A DNA stretch of 64,000 bases from CAVOXO01 sp963700425 (GTDB lineage Bacteria; Actinomycetota; Acidimicrobiia; Acidimicrobiales; Microtrichaceae). The position numbers and the translations under genes are program-made. The notes under the pieces are model-generated. The model had not been told where the DNA came from, did not search any database, and saw nothing but the letters and a program-made list of their open reading frames with translations. Of this stretch, positions 54,228 to 62,843 are shown piece after piece; the stretch's first letter is position 1, and each line of letters starts with the position of its first letter. The stretch is from contig CAVOXO010000001.1 of the NCBI GenBank assembly GCA_963700425.1, forward strand, positions 1,612,001 through 1,676,000. Reading direction: 5' to 3'.

Positions 54228-55429
54228 TCACAGCGGGAGACCGAAGATCAGGATCGTGGCCATGACGAGCCCGATGAGGACGAATCCGGCGACGGCTGCG
54301 ATGTTTCGCTGCCGACGGGCGAGCATCGAGGCGAGCGCGATCTGGATCAGGAAGTACGCCGCGAACACCCGTGATGCGAGGTTGACGGCCGTTGTGACGT
54401 CGGCGACGAGCACGAGCACGATCGCCGGCACGAGAATGATGAGAAAGGTGGCCGGTCTCGGCACCTTGTGCTCGACCAGCATGTCGCTGCGCGACGACGT
54501 CGCGCCGACGATCGCCGACGTCTGGCTCCCGATCGCAGCGACGAGCAGCAGCCAGGGCATCGCACCACCGATGCGCTGCGAGACGATGAACACGGCGGTT
54601 CCGTCGGACTTGACGCTCGGTGGGAGGAACAGGACGAGCAACGACAGGATGAACACCACGAACACGACCGACGAGATGACCTGGGCGACGCGCATGGTCG
54701 TGATGCGCTCCTGTGCACCGAAACGTACTCCGATGTATCGCGACGCCTCGAAGCCCTGGACGATGGCGAACAGTCCGATCATCTTGCGGACGCCGTCGGT
54801 GTCGATGGACGGTGAATCGCCGAGCACCCAGCGCCCTCCGAGCCACTCCTGGACGTTGAACACCGAGAAAGCGACGACGACGCCGATGACCGCTGCGAGG
54901 TTGAACGCTGTCGTGCGGTCACCGAGTCGGTTCAGCCGGCCCATTCCGCCGGACACCCCGACCAGGATCACGATCGCCAGGATGGCTGCGGCGAGCACAC
55001 CCTGGCGGCTCGTCGTGAATGCCTCGAGCGGCAGGAGGATCAGCGCGGTCAGCAGCAGGGCGTAGTACGCGATGTTGACCATCGAGGCGAACAGCAGCGC
55101 CCACTCCGCGGTTCCTTCGATCCGGTCGGCGTTGCGGTCGGATCCCTCGATCGGTTCGTAGTGACGGATGTTGTAGGCGATCGCGAATCCGGCCGCGATG
55201 GCGACGAGACAGATCGCGAGCATCACGAACGGCGCTCGGAATCCGGCGATGAGCACGATGGCCGGGGACAGGATGATGAAGCCGACATCCATGATGTTGG
55301 CCAGTGGCACGACCGTGGCCTGGTACGACGTGGATCGTTGGATCCGGGTCGGTACAGCGCCACCGCCACGACGGCAATCACCAGGAAACCCAACCCGACC
55401 GCGACGAACTCATCCAGACCGCTTCGCAT
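54228..55429 (-). CDS. multi-pass membrane protein, APC-like transporter (frameshifted)
   Basis: The frame gives nine to ten membrane segments, including DVGFIILSPAIVLIAGF, EWALLFASMVNIAYYALLLTALILLPL, and a conserved loop DTDGVRKMIGLFAIVQGFEASRYIGVRFG; MPWLLLVAAIGSQTSAIVGATSSRSDML marks the middle. The general pattern is of an amino-acid/polyamine (APC) type permease, but no family motif is certain. The N-terminus (RSGLDEFVAVGLGFLVIAVVAVALYRP) is in another frame, with a break near 55330. ATG 55429 is then the start, giving about 400 residues. Substrate is unknown. Confidence 0.65.
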
Positions 55430-55581
55430 CACGTCGCCCCCACGCCCATACCGCACGGGATCCTCGCACATCGACGACGAGCGCCTGGAGCTCCCTGCTC
55501 ACCCATCAGCAGCCAGATCCAGGCGATCTCGCAGCGCTCGTCCCTGGGCGCGTGCGGGCCCGTTGGACTGTTCGGCGTCGG

Positions 55582-57318
55582 TCATGGTTCGATCCGATCA
55601 GCAGCGGCTTCGTAGAGATTGGCGTAGATGTGATCCTCGCCGAGCGTGTCGACCACCCCGTCACGGCGCAGGACGTCGACGACGGACGGCTTGACCCTGG
55701 CGAGGCGGATGTCGGCGCCGTACGACCGGGCGAGCGCAACGATGTCGCCGATGGTGCTCGATCCCTGAGAGTCGATGAAGTCGACACCCTCGAAGGAGAT
55801 GACCACGGTGTCGTACGGCGGGTCGGCATCTTCGGCCAGTTCCCGCAGGCGGTCGGTGAAGGCATCGGCACTGGCGAAGAACAACCCGGCGTCGAATCGG
55901 AGGACGAGCAGGCCCGGGTAGGTCAAGGCGTCCGCATCGTGCTCGATGTCACGGAACGCCTGGGTACCGGGCTCTCGACCGAGGACCGGCGCCTCGGGGC
56001 TCGAGCTGACGTACACCAGCCAACCCAACGACAGCACGACGCCCATGATCACGCCGGCGAGGACGCCGGACGACAGCACGGCCAGCAGTGCGGCGATGGC
56101 GATCCAGAAGTCCACTCGCGCAACTCGGCGCAGCCGACGCATCTCCGCGACGTCCATCATCCCGAACACGACCGCGTCGATGATGAGCGCACCGAGTACC
56201 GGTTGGGGGAGATCGGAGAACAGCGGTGCGAGCACGAGCAGGGTGAGCACGATCAACGCCCCGGTCGTCAGCGACGCGAGGGGTGTCTTTGCGCCGGACT
56301 CGTCGTTGAGCGAACTCGCCGACAGGCTCGTGGACACCGGGATGCCCTGCAACACGCCCGATCCCAGGTTCGACATGCTCTGCGCCAACGACTCCTGGTC
56401 GATGTCGACGCGGTACCGGTGCTTCGATGCGAACGCCCGTGCGTCCGCCGCCGTCTGGGAGAACCCGATCAACAACAGCCCGATCGCCGCCGGCCCGATC
56501 GCCGCGAAGTTGTCGACGACGAAGCCGACATCGGGCAGGCTGGGAGCTGCGAAGCCACGCGGGACATCGCCGACGAGCGCGATCCCGCGGTCGGCGAAGT
56601 CGAACGCCACCGACGCCACGAGCCCGCCGACGACGAGCACCAGCGCCCCGGGCACCTTGATCCTCGAGAACCGGATTCCCACGACCACGATCAAGGACAC
56701 GACTCCGACCAGCACCGTGGCGCCGTCGATGTCGCCGAGGCCCTCGATCCAGCTGCCGAACTTGCGCCAGGAGTTCGCTCCGTCGATCGTCGTGCCGGTG
56801 ATCTTGGCCAATTCACCGATGACGACCTCGATCGCGGCCCCGAACAGGAATCCCGTGATCACCGCCTTGGACAGGAAATGGGAGATCCAGCCCATCTTGA
56901 AGATCGCCAGCAGCAGGAACAGCACGCCCGTGACGATCGTGATCGCGGCAACGAGCTCGACGGCGTCGTCACCCGAGACCGACGTCAGCACGACAGCGCT
57001 GGCCACGACGGCAGCCAGGGCCGAACTGGGACCGGTTGCGATCTGGCGGGCCGTCCCGAACAGTGCGTACAGGATCGCTCCCGCGGCGGCCGCATACAGG
57101 CCGTGCTGGATCGGCACGCCGGCGATGCCCGCGTAGCCCAGCGACTTCGGGATGACCAGCGCCGCCACGGTGAGGCCGGCGAGCAGGTCGGCCCGCAGCC
57201 AGGACCGGTCGTAGTGACGGCTCCAGTACAGGATCGGCAGGAGGCGCGACCAACCGGACGGCGCCGTCGAACGCTCGTCTGATTCTCGCTCCACGTTCGT
57301 ATCCGATCCGTCCGTCAA
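55582..57318 (-). CDS. SulP family anion transporter with STAS domain
   Basis: The 578-residue protein is intact. SulP transport helices begin with LLAGLTVAALVIPKSLGYAGIAG, and TGPSSALAAVVASAV is the conserved ATGPxSA region. Further on, GIPVSTSLSASSLNDESGAKT and LPQPVLGALIIDAVV follow. The C-terminal STAS domain shows VVISFEGVDFIDSQGSSTI. It may carry sulfate, bicarbonate or another anion. It overlaps the upstream CYTH-like gene by 4 bp (ATGA), so the two are co-translated. It differs clearly from the SulP gene at 40.9 kb. Confidence 0.92.
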   Translation of the reverse strand: MTDGSDTNVERESDERSTAPSGWSRLLPILYWSRHYDRSWLRADLLAGLTVAALVIPKSLGYAGIAGVPIQHGLYAAAAGAILYALFGTARQIATGPSSALAAVVASAVVLTSVSGDDAVELVAAITIVTGVLFLLLAIFKMGWISHFLSKAVITGFLFGAAIEVVIGELAKITGTTIDGANSWRKFGSWIEGLGDIDGATVLVGVVSLIVVVGIRFSRIKVPGALVLVVGGLVASVAFDFADRGIALVGDVPRGFAAPSLPDVGFVVDNFAAIGPAAIGLLLIGFSQTAADARAFASKHRYRVDIDQESLAQSMSNLGSGVLQGIPVSTSLSASSLNDESGAKTPLASLTTGALIVLTLLVLAPLFSDLPQPVLGALIIDAVVFGMMDVAEMRRLRRVARVDFWIAIAALLAVLSSGVLAGVIMGVVLSLGWLVYVSSSPEAPVLGREPGTQAFRDIEHDADALTYPGLLVLRFDAGLFFASADAFTDRLRELAEDADPPYDTVVISFEGVDFIDSQGSSTIGDIVALARSYGADIRLARVKPSVVDVLRRDGVVDTLGEDHIYANLYEAAADRIEP

Positions 57319-58049
57319 CGTGCGATCATCGAATCATCGCGGTCGATGCGCCGCCCGAGCCACTCGGGGTATCCGCAGGACATCGCAGACACCGACAGCC
57401 ACTCCCCCGGTGGCGGCACCGACGCCAGCGAGCGCCACGCCATGGCGATGCTGGCGCCTCGGGCGCTGGGTGGTCCCTGCGCGGCCAAGGCGAGCGACCA
57501 CGACGCGCTCGCACCGACGTCGATGGCGACGATCTCGACGTCGCAGAACGCACGATCGGGCGGATCGTCGGACTCGGACACCGTCAACTCATCTCCGGCG
57601 ATCGAGAACCGGCGCTTGAGGATCGTCTTGCTCACCTCGACCCACGCACCGGTTCGGCCGTCCAGGCCCGCATCCTCGGGACGCCCTTTCCACCACACTT
57701 CGAGCACTCCACCATGCGCGACCCCGCCTCGTTCGATCGGGGACCGCTCCAGTGCGATGCTCGACTGTCTGCTCTTGATCTCGAGGGTCGATCGCCCGCG
57801 GACCTTGACGCCGACGTCGACGCGGCCGTCGATTCGGTAGAGATCGGTGCGTTCCTCGAGCCTGCCGTGCGCGCTGTCCCGGGTGAACCACGATCGCAGC
57901 GATGCCGGGAGCGCGCCCGATTCGAACCAGCGGAGTTCGGTGGTCTCGATCAGATCTCGAGATGGCACCGAGCACTCCGCACCGCCGACGCGACGACCGA
58001 CGGGCGCGGGGCCCGAGCACTCGTGCGGTGGCACGTCGACGACGGTCAT
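57315..58049 (-). CDS. conserved hypothetical protein, possible CYTH-like fold
   Basis: The 244-residue product begins MTVVDVPPHECSGP, then IETTELRWFESGALPASLRSWF, ERTDLYRIDGRVDVGVKVRGR and STLEIKSRQSS. The spacing of acidic and basic residues in the strands (ELRWF, GVKVRGR, LEIKSR) is like a CYTH/triphosphate-tunnel protein, but the classic ExExK is not certain. ATG 58049 is chosen; upstream codons in this frame show no match. It is coupled to the SulP gene. Confidence 0.6.
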   Translation of the reverse strand: MTVVDVPPHECSGPAPVGRRVGGAECSVPSRDLIETTELRWFESGALPASLRSWFTRDSAHGRLEERTDLYRIDGRVDVGVKVRGRSTLEIKSRQSSIALERSPIERGGVAHGGVLEVWWKGRPEDAGLDGRTGAWVEVSKTILKRRFSIAGDELTVSESDDPPDRAFCDVEIVAIDVGASASWSLALAAQGPPSARGASIAMAWRSLASVPPPGEWLSVSAMSCGYPEWLGRRIDRDDSMIAR

Positions 58050-58301
58050 CTCGACCCGTCGGCAGCGATCGGCGCACGGGCGCCCGGCGCGAGGAACGGC
58101 CGCAGGCTCATCTCGATCATTCTTCCGCGTCGATCCGGCGCCGCCAACCCGCAGAGGGGGTGAAACTCCGCTCACCCTGCCGCGACAGTCGCGTCTGGGC
58201 AACGGCAGAGGTCCCGACGGTGTGATCCAGCCCGGCGAACAGCTCGGGCGAGAGGTTGCCCTGCTGGCGCGGACCCCGACCTTGCGTCGCCCAACCGGTG
58301 C

Positions 58302-58342
58302 GTGGGGCACCTCGTCGACGGGCTCGTCGTGAGGCGCCCCAC
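58302..58342. terminator. hairpin terminator downstream of the DUF1269 gene
   Basis: GTGGGGCACCTC (58302-58313) and GAGGCGCCCCAC (58331-58342) pair at 11 of 12 positions with a 17-base loop. It follows the DUF1269 stop codon on the minus strand. Confidence 0.55.
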
Positions 58343-58362
58343 GACCGGGGGTGTCGTGTGCG

Positions 58363-58887
58363 TCAGGATTCGATGGCGTCGGTGACGTCGCCGGCTGACT
58401 TCTGGACGGCCTTCTTCACCTTGTCGTAGTCGCCGGAGTCGATCGCCTTGGTGATCTTCTTGTCGGCCTTACCGAGCGCCCTGTCGACGCCGTCGAGGTA
58501 GGCGTCGTCGACGACGGCCACGATCGCCGAGGAGCCGGGCGGCAGGTACTCATTTGCGTCGACACCGATGGCCTCCTCCTCATGGTGCTTGACCAGGGCG
58601 CCGACGCCGGCACCGATACCCGCACCGATGCCGGTCGCGAGCAGCAGCGGAGGTGCGAACAGGCCGACCACGAGTCCTGCAGCACCGCCGAGCACTGCTC
58701 CGCCAGCGATCTCGCCGTCGCCAACTTCCTTCACTTCGACGTCGCCGCCCCCGGACCGTGTCAGCACCACGGCGCCGACCACGACGAGCCCGTCTTCACG
58801 TGCCGCTTTGAGCGCGCTGAAGTCGTCGCCGGCCGACGAGGCGTCGGCGTAGTTGGCCACATACAGGGTCAGGTTGTCAGCAGTCAT
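58363..58887 (-). CDS. DUF1269-type Gly-rich stress protein
   Basis: The 174-residue product starts TADNLTLYVANYADASSAGDDF, a ferredoxin-like strand-helix of DUF1269/DUF6325 proteins, then a Gly/Ala-rich hairpin of two short membrane-like stretches (GEIAGGAVLGGAAGLVVGLF, ATGIGAGIGAGVGALV), EYLPPGSSAIVAVVDDAYLD and a Lys-rich tail. The family is common in actinobacteria and linked to stress, though no reaction is known. ATG 58887 is the start. It is divergent from the GH43 gene and shares with it an operator at 58984-58998. Confidence 0.8.
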   Translation of the reverse strand: MTADNLTLYVANYADASSAGDDFSALKAAREDGLVVVGAVVLTRSGGGDVEVKEVGDGEIAGGAVLGGAAGLVVGLFAPPLLLATGIGAGIGAGVGALVKHHEEEAIGVDANEYLPPGSSAIVAVVDDAYLDGVDRALGKADKKITKAIDSGDYDKVKKAVQKSAGDVTDAIES

Positions 58888-58983
58888 GGTCGCTCTCTCT
58901 CGACGTGCAGCCCGACGACGCTCGAACGCCGTCGTCGCCACGCCCGAACAGGGAGGCCGGGCGAGACGAAACCATAGTCGACG

Positions 58984-58998
58984 AGACACAATGTCTCA
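58984..58998. promoter_or_regulatory. TetR-type operator, copy 1 (GAGACACAATGTCTC)
   Basis: This 15-base near-palindrome matches the operator at the TetR gene (62778-62792) at 14 of 15 positions when read on the other strand. It lies in the divergent promoter between the DUF1269 gene (start 58887) and the GH43 gene (start 59014). Confidence 0.7.
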
Positions 58999-59013
58999 CC
59001 TACGATTCTTGCG

Positions 59014-60129
59014 ATGGCGGACATGGGCGTGATGCGGCTGCTGCGGCGACCCGCGGGAACGATGCTGGCGGTACTGATCCTCGTGCTGGCCGCGTGCAGT
59101 CCGCACCCGCCGACACGGTTCCAGCCGCCGGTCGGCGATGAGGCGTTCTCGGAGCTGCAACTCACCCGGGGTGACGGGGCGCTGATCGGTGTTGCCGACC
59201 CCGAGGTCCTGCGGGTCGGCGACACCTGGTACCTGTACGCCACCACCAGCACCGAGTCCGGATTCGAGGCCTGGAGCTCCGACGACCTGCGCTCGTGGAC
59301 CTACCAGGGGTTCGTGTGGGAGCCGACACCGGGTTCGTGGAACGACCACGGTGGATACTGGGCGCCGGATCTGCACGCGAGTCCGAACGGCATCTTCATG
59401 TACTACACGGCCGGGAACAGGATCGGCGTGGCCCGCGCCGACTCACCACTCGGGCCGTTCCTCGAGGTGCTCGATCATCCCTTGGTCGGCAGCGGCTACG
59501 GCGGGGTGGGCGACGGGAACTACTGGGGCTCCCCGACGGACCCGGTGCCGCTGTTGGACTCCGATGAACACGCCATCGACGCGTTCCTCTTCGAGGCGTC
59601 CGACGGATCACTCACCATGTACTTCTCCACGTACCCGGTGCTCGGGGTCGCAGTGATGGCCGCGATCCCGATGGTCGACGAGACCACTCCGGCGCCGGGA
59701 CCGGCCACCATCGTGCTCGACGCCAAGGTGGCGAGCTGGGAGCTCTTCATCCGAGAAGCACCATGGGTGACCGAACAGGACGGTGTGTTCCACCTGACCT
59801 ACTCCGGGGCGGGAGCGGATACGACCTGCTATTCGATCGGTGAGGCAACCGCCACGAACCCGCTCGGCCCGTTCACCCGCACCGGACCTGCTCCCATCCT
59901 CCACGACGACCCGTCCGTCGGCTTCTACGGTCCAGGGCACCACAGCCTCACCGACGGACCTGATGGCGAACAGATCATGTTCTTCCACACCAAGGACGAC
60001 TACGAGAGCGGCTACGCCCGTCACGTGCGCTGGGCCCCGGTGTCCACCGACAGCTCGGGCAACCTCCGCATCGACGGGGCCGCCCCCGGCACGTCCACCA
60101 CCGGCACGTCGTCCTGCGCATTCGGCTGA
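59014..60129 (+). CDS. GH43-like secreted glycoside hydrolase lipoprotein
   Basis: The 371-residue product has a signal ending VLAACS (Cys about 29) and a five-blade propeller of the GH43 type. Key parts are GVADPEVLRVGDTWYLYATT (catalytic Asp), YWAPDLHASPNGIFMYYTAG, a middle DPVPLLDSDEHAIDAFLFE, the Glu in FIREAPWVTEQ and YGPGHHSL with the conserved His. Such enzymes cut arabinans or xylans. The C-terminus is Thr/Ser-rich. ATG 59014 (or 59026) is the start; a TetR-type operator lies 16 bases upstream, so it is probably repressed. Confidence 0.87.
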   Translation: MADMGVMRLLRRPAGTMLAVLILVLAACSPHPPTRFQPPVGDEAFSELQLTRGDGALIGVADPEVLRVGDTWYLYATTSTESGFEAWSSDDLRSWTYQGFVWEPTPGSWNDHGGYWAPDLHASPNGIFMYYTAGNRIGVARADSPLGPFLEVLDHPLVGSGYGGVGDGNYWGSPTDPVPLLDSDEHAIDAFLFEASDGSLTMYFSTYPVLGVAVMAAIPMVDETTPAPGPATIVLDAKVASWELFIREAPWVTEQDGVFHLTYSGAGADTTCYSIGEATATNPLGPFTRTGPAPILHDDPSVGFYGPGHHSLTDGPDGEQIMFFHTKDDYESGYARHVRWAPVSTDSSGNLRIDGAAPGTSTTGTSSCAFG

Positions 60130-60151
60130 CCCGCGATCGCACCGAGGCACG

Positions 60152-61021
60152 ATGCAGCCATCGACTCCACGACGAACGACCAGCCTGATCACCGGCGCCA
60201 ACACGGGCCTGGGCCGGGCAACAGCCCACGCGCTCGCCGAGCGCGGCGACCGCGTGATCCTGGCCTGCCGCTCCGAGTCCGCGACACGACCCGTGATCGA
60301 GGAGCTCACTGCTGCCACGGGCAACGACGCGCTCGAATTCCTCCCACTCGACCTGGCCGACCTCTGCTCAGTTCGCGACGCCACGGCTGCATTGGTGCAC
60401 CGCGGGGATCCGATACACGTCCTCGTCGCGAACGCAGGGGTGGCAGGACAACGGGGACAGACACGCCAGGGCTTCGAGCTCGCGTTCGGCGTCAATCACC
60501 TTGGTCACTTCCTGTTCGTCACAGGCCTCCTCGAGCTGCTCGACGCGAGCGGCCCCGCACCCGATGGCGGCCCGCCACGACTCGTCGTCGTCTCGAGCGG
60601 GAGCCACAACGACACCAAGGGGATCGATTTCGATGACGTCCGGCGACCGACCCGGAGTATCACCGGACTGCCCGAGTACGCCGTGTCGAAACTGGCCAAC
60701 GTGCTGTTCGTCCAGGAGCTCGCCCGACGAGTGCCATCAGATGAGGTGCTCGCGGTCGCCCTGCACCCAGGGAACCTGATCGGAACCGATGTGGTCCGGC
60801 GACTGCCTCGCCCGGTGACCGCCGTGCTGAAACGGATCCGCCCTTCACCCGAGGTAGGTGCGCGCACCTCGGTGATGTGCGCGACGTCGCCCGATGTACT
60901 CGATCACCACGGTGAGTACTACTCGGTGGGAGAGCTGACGACACCGAGCGCAGCGGCGACTCCCGAGCTCGGAGCAGAGTTGTGGCGACGAAGCGACGAG
61001 TGGACCGCACGGTTCCGGTGA
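60152..61021 (+). CDS. short-chain dehydrogenase/reductase (WWOX/RDH-like)
   Basis: The 289-residue SDR has TSLITGANTGLGRATAHALAE (cofactor), VANAGVAG (strand 4), VNHLGHFLF, VVVSSGSHND (catalytic Ser) and LPEYAVSKLAN (Tyr-x3-Lys). The Arg in ILACRS at the end of strand 2 suggests NADP(H) preference. The pattern is that of retinol-dehydrogenase/WWOX-like SDRs in actinobacteria. ATG 60152 is chosen; the frame is open upstream only by chance. It follows the GH43 gene by 22 bp in the same direction and so may be under the same operator. Confidence 0.87.
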   Translation: MQPSTPRRTTSLITGANTGLGRATAHALAERGDRVILACRSESATRPVIEELTAATGNDALEFLPLDLADLCSVRDATAALVHRGDPIHVLVANAGVAGQRGQTRQGFELAFGVNHLGHFLFVTGLLELLDASGPAPDGGPPRLVVVSSGSHNDTKGIDFDDVRRPTRSITGLPEYAVSKLANVLFVQELARRVPSDEVLAVALHPGNLIGTDVVRRLPRPVTAVLKRIRPSPEVGARTSVMCATSPDVLDHHGEYYSVGELTTPSAAATPELGAELWRRSDEWTARFR

Positions 61022-61054
61022 CACTCCATCGGGCAACGGTGGGAACCTGAGCTG

Positions 61055-62083
61055 ATGTCGTCGAGTGACTCCACCGGTCCGGTCCCGCACCCGGTCGGTC
61101 CGAACACCGAGTGCGGAGCGAACCCTGCGGGACCGAGCGCTCGGGCACGTCGCCGCTCATCGTGGATCGCCCATCAACGGGAACGGTCGGGCACGTTCGA
61201 CCTGTCGGTGTCGCTGTTCGAGCGTGATCGCGACACGTTCGGGTCGATGCTGGGTAGCGCCATCGCGCTCCGCCTGTTCCTGTTCGTGGTGGTGGCGCTG
61301 ATGCTGCTCGTGGGCGGAATTGGACTGGCGTTCGGCGAGGATGGCATCCGACGAATGATCGACACGGCGGGAGTCACGGGGATCGTCGCGGACCAACTGG
61401 ACACCGCAGCACGCTCGGCGGACCGGTCGAGCTGGGGAATGCTGCTGATCGGTGCCGTGCTCACGCCGTGGGCCGGGCGGGCGCTGACCTTGGTGCTGTT
61501 GGCTGCGTCGGCGGGAGCGTGGCGCGTCCGTGGACTCGATGTGCGGGTCACGTTGCGACTGGTGACAGCGATCACCTCGATGTTCGTGGTGGTGCTCGGG
61601 CTGTCCTTGCTGCTGAGCGAGATCCGAGCGAGCGGCGCCCTGGTGACCACCGCCGCTGCGCTGGTAGCTGCGACCGCACTGTTCACCGTCGCGTGGTTCG
61701 GGATCACGTGGTTGCTGCCGAGAACCAACTCGGACCCCGGCGCGCTCCTTCCGGGCGCGTTGCTGCTGGGTGCGGTGATGGCTGCGGCCCAGTGGGTGCT
61801 GCAGTTCTGGCTGCCCCAGCGGATCAGTCGCTCGTCGGGAGTGGTGGGCAGCTTCGGGGTGAGCGTCGCCGCTCTGGGCTACTTCTTCGTGGTCGGAAGA
61901 ATGATCGCGGCGAGCCTCATCGTGGACGCGGTCATGTTCGAGCGAGTCGGCAGCCTCTCGAGAGCCCTGTTCGCCCTTCCTGGTGTGCGGAAGCTCCCAG
62001 AGCGCTGGCCGGCACTCGTCCGGTTCTTCGCGCTCGACCCGGTCGCGCTGGACGAAGCACAGGACGATGGGACCGTCACCTGA
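61055..62083 (+). CDS. YihY/BrkB-like membrane protein
   Basis: The 342-residue protein has a soluble leader, then FGSMLGSAIALRLFLFVVVALMLLVGGIG, and six membrane segments in all, with LLPRTNSDPGALLPGALLLGAVM and VGSFGVSVAALGYFFVVGRMIAASLIVDAV near the end. This resembles the YihY/BrkB family (often called virulence factor or RNase BN by error). Function is unknown. It follows the SDR by 33 bp and ends before a possible third operator copy. Confidence 0.8.
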   Translation: MSSSDSTGPVPHPVGPNTECGANPAGPSARARRRSSWIAHQRERSGTFDLSVSLFERDRDTFGSMLGSAIALRLFLFVVVALMLLVGGIGLAFGEDGIRRMIDTAGVTGIVADQLDTAARSADRSSWGMLLIGAVLTPWAGRALTLVLLAASAGAWRVRGLDVRVTLRLVTAITSMFVVVLGLSLLLSEIRASGALVTTAAALVAATALFTVAWFGITWLLPRTNSDPGALLPGALLLGAVMAAAQWVLQFWLPQRISRSSGVVGSFGVSVAALGYFFVVGRMIAASLIVDAVMFERVGSLSRALFALPGVRKLPERWPALVRFFALDPVALDEAQDDGTVT

Positions 62084-62090
62084 ACGTGGT

Positions 62091-62105
62091 GCGACACGAT
62101 GTCTC
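62091..62105. promoter_or_regulatory. TetR-type operator, degenerate copy (GCGACACGATGTCTC)
   Basis: This matches the first operator at 13 of 15 positions. It sits between the end of the YihY-like gene and the end of the TetR gene, where it has no obvious promoter to control. Confidence 0.5.
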
Positions 62106-62166
62106 ATCGCAGGGAGCGGGCAGGTTCAGGGCGATGCCGGCCCACTGTGGTCCTGATGCGCGTGGA

Positions 62167-62760
62167 TCACGTCGGGCGGACAATCTCCGCTGCTCTGGCC
62201 AGCCAGGGCTCGAAGGCGTCGTCAACGATCCGCTCGATCACGCCATCGTCGACGGTTTCGCCGCGCAGCATCCGTCGGGACCACAGTGGACCGACGAGGC
62301 GATCGAACATCTCGCCGGGGTCGGGAGCGGCGGTGAGCTCACCGGCGTCGACCGCCTCACGGATGGCGGCATCGAGGTGCGCCACGAACGCAGCGACCAG
62401 CCGGGCCCGCATGGCCTCTGCTGTCTGGAGCCGCTCGGACCGCTCGAGCAGGATCGACAGGACCCGGCGCGTCTGGACAGAACTGAGCTCGTTGGCCAGA
62501 CGTCCCAGCTCGGACGCGACGCGCACCTTGATCGGCGCTTCGGACGCAGCGACGGGCGGGAAGTCGACCTGTTCGAGCGCAGCCTGCACGAGTGCGGCGC
62601 TGTCGGACCAGTGCCGGTACACCGTTGCCCGGCCGACACCAGCGCGGGCCGCCACATGCTGGGGCGTCACCGCAGCCGCGCCCTCCTCGCCCATGATCGA
62701 CACCGCAGCATCGATGATCGCCTGTCGGGTCTTCGCGCCTCGAGCGGGCCTCGTCGCCAT
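62167..62760 (-). CDS. TetR family transcriptional regulator
   Basis: The 197-residue protein begins ATRPARGAKTRQAIIDAAVSIMGEEG, with the TetR helix-turn-helix VTPQHVAARAGVGRATVYRHWSDS, and a helical ligand domain. ATG 62760 is preferred. An upstream ATG at 62784 would place the start inside the palindrome at 62774-62796, which is likely its own operator. It is divergent from a TMEM175-like gene. The palindrome reappears at the GH43/DUF1269 promoter, so it probably controls this whole block. Confidence 0.9.
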   Translation of the reverse strand: MATRPARGAKTRQAIIDAAVSIMGEEGAAAVTPQHVAARAGVGRATVYRHWSDSAALVQAALEQVDFPPVAASEAPIKVRVASELGRLANELSSVQTRRVLSILLERSERLQTAEAMRARLVAAFVAHLDAAIREAVDAGELTAAPDPGEMFDRLVGPLWSRRMLRGETVDDGVIERIVDDAFEPWLARAAEIVRPT

Positions 62761-62773
62761 CACCGACAGCATA

Positions 62774-62796
62774 GGGTGAGACATTGCGTCTCACCC
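62774..62796. promoter_or_regulatory. TetR operator in divergent promoter
   Basis: GGGTGAGAC (62774-62782) and GTCTCACCC (62788-62796) form a perfect 9-bp inverted repeat with five bases between. It overlaps the start region of the TetR gene and lies before the TMEM175-like gene. Copies of its core occur at 58984 and 62091. Confidence 0.8.
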
Positions 62797-62843
62797 GTGC
62801 CGGCGTCGACGTCGAAGCGGGCGCTTCGGCAGGAGGAACAGCG

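Noticed and set aside
55198..57282. 694-codon plus-strand frame opposite the SulP gene
   Set aside because: It is Arg/His/Asp-rich without motifs and lies fully antisense to an intact transporter.
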